From positions 1 to 64,000 of the forward strand of contig QCIK01000005.1 of assembly GCA_003216715.1 (NCBI GenBank): DNA of 64,000 nucleotides, read 5' to 3'. The notes beneath the pieces were generated by a model, which was not told the DNA's origin, searched no databases, and was given only the letters and a program-made list of their open reading frames with translations. Numbering within the stretch: position 1 is the stretch's first letter; every line of letters starts with the position of its first letter. Positions 63,350 through 64,000 of the stretch are shown in pieces. Source of the DNA: Prochlorococcus sp. AG-402-L09. Its GTDB lineage: Bacteria > Cyanobacteriota > Cyanobacteriia > PCC-6307 > Cyanobiaceae. The position numbers and the translations under genes were made by a program.

Positions 63350-63632
63350 CTTGAGACTCTATCTGCGGGAATGAGAGTGAGGCCCTCGCAGGCCTCGTGG
63401 ATCACTTGGGTAATAAGGCTGATCTGACCCCATCTCCGTTAAAAGATCAAGCAGCAACAGGGGCTGTTTGACGGGAGAAACTAACGATGTTGTTAGCAGT
63501 TATGGTTTTGCTCTGACCGAGCAGGCTTCAGTCACTCGCCTGATACCCCGTCGAAGCCATTGCAACCCCATTTTATGGAGCTGAGCGGAATCGAACCGCT
63601 GTCCGAGATATTGGTGTGAATCACCTAGTCCA
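63350..63632 (-). ncRNA. ssrA: tmRNA, permuted two-piece form
   Basis: On the minus strand the acceptor piece comes first: AGCGGTTCGATTCCGCT (T arm) and CAGCTCC, ending in A at 63576. The coding piece then starts at 63569 with GGGGTTG, which pairs with CAGCTCC. The spacer is only about six bases. The tag ORF (63497-63447) reads ANNIVSFSRQTAPVAA from resume codon GCT, then TGA. CCA is not encoded next to the acceptor end. Two hairpins (about 63353-63398) close the coding piece; the exact ends are approximate. It rescues stalled ribosomes with SmpB. Confidence 0.95.
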
Positions 63633-63726
63633 TTAGAAAATAGACAAATATATTCTGACAGATGTTTTGGAATTAATCGATTAGTGTTTAAAGAAGTTTT
63701 TGAGAGTTTTTATTAACTTACAAGTA

Positions 63727-64000
63727 ATGAAACTTGTTGCATCTATTTCTCAAGGTCTGGAACAAGAGGGCGCGAAAGAGTTGATTGAACTTGGAGCTAC
63801 ATCAGTTCAACCTTCAAGGAGACACATTTTATTCGAAGCTGATTTGGCTTGTTTATATAGATTGCATCTAAGGGCTCGCTTGTCTTTTAGATTTTTAAGA
63901 GAGATTTCCAGATTTCCTTGTCATGGTCCTCATGAACTATATAGCTGTGTTCAAAGAGCAATTGATTGGGAAAAATGGCTCCAGCCCAAAAGAAGTTTTC
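63727..64000 (+). CDS. THUMP-domain rRNA/DNA methyltransferase-like gene (3' partial)
   Basis: Starts MKLVASISQGLEQEGAKELI (quoted in part) and continues VQPSRRHILFEADLACLYRL and LHLRARLSFRFLREI to the right edge, 91 codons seen. The THUMP-like N-terminus (repeated in the RlmL/Trm14 class) precedes a Rossmann methyltransferase that would lie outside. Function is likely 23S rRNA guanine N2-methylation. Not in the ORF track because it is cut. Confidence 0.8.
   Translation, partial: MKLVASISQGLEQEGAKELIELGATSVQPSRRHILFEADLACLYRLHLRARLSFRFLREISRFPCHGPHELYSCVQRAIDWEKWLQPKRSF

Noticed and set aside
63576-63632. A separate tRNA gene at the T-arm-like sequence near 63590
   Set aside because: There is no anticodon arm, and the acceptor stem pairs with the coding piece of the tmRNA; it is the acceptor half of ssrA.
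1-64000. CRISPR array, rRNA operon, IS transposase or integrase gene
   Set aside because: I looked for regularly spaced repeats, rRNA text, DDE transposase and tyrosine-recombinase motifs and saw none, so mobile-element calls rest on repeats only.

Overview
The window looks like the chromosome of a picocyanobacterium, most likely low-GC Prochlorococcus. The evidence is strong AT bias, compact cyanobacterial housekeeping genes, an Flv1/Flv3-type flavodiiron pair, a small high-light-inducible (Hli) protein, many tiny membrane proteins, and a permuted two-piece tmRNA with a cyanobacterial-type tag (ANNIVSFSRQTAPVAA). A low-light-adapted clade is a guess; I cannot confirm the strain.

Layout. 0-5.2 kb is accessory: a TPR/glycosyltransferase-like gene cut by the left edge, two tiny membrane proteins, a solitary C5 cytosine DNA methyltransferase, and a small cyanase (cynS) cassette bounded by a duplicated argJ 3' end and paired short repeats. 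5.2-22.4 kb is a core block: argJ, coaE, gatB, a ThiO-like oxidase, ndk, speA, alaS, two flavodiiron proteins with a flavin reductase-like protein, a class B penicillin-binding protein and two conserved hypotheticals. 22.4-28.7 kb is sparse and variable. It holds small membrane proteins, a TPR/2-oxoglutarate-oxygenase-like gene, a coiled-coil protein, remnants of small genes, and two related candidate small RNAs with an AACTYCTCACAC loop. 28.7-32.5 kb is a four-gene polar amino-acid ABC transporter operon. 34-40.6 kb is a very AT-rich eight-gene operon for a surface sugar or glycan (GtrA, GT2, GDPD-like, HAD, two nucleotidyltransferase-like proteins, cupin, large membrane protein). 41-43.5 kb holds two proteins, one of them an FKBP isomerase, that share a ~180-residue C-terminal domain and may be exported. 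43.6-60 kb mixes many small hypothetical proteins with ArfB, DUF2237, an Hli protein, a DUF4912-like protein, an SDR, a ParA-like ATPase, an ABC exporter and a GT4 glycosyltransferase.

The most striking region is 60.1-63.6 kb. Beside the minus-strand tmRNA gene lie four short compartments, each with one main gene: a glycine-zipper secreted protein, a cupin, a sulfotransferase and a cupin lipoprotein. They are separated by degenerate copies of the tmRNA coding-piece 3' end. Three boundaries, the tmRNA-proximal one included, also carry a homologous terminator and a pair of ~10-bp direct repeats whose sequence differs at each boundary. I read this as stepwise accretion of single-gene cassettes at an ssrA attachment site, with no integrase in the window. 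The cynS cassette at argJ has the same architecture. Together they suggest integrase-in-trans, cassette-type mobile units, comparable to but much smaller than the tRNA-associated elements known from Prochlorococcus.
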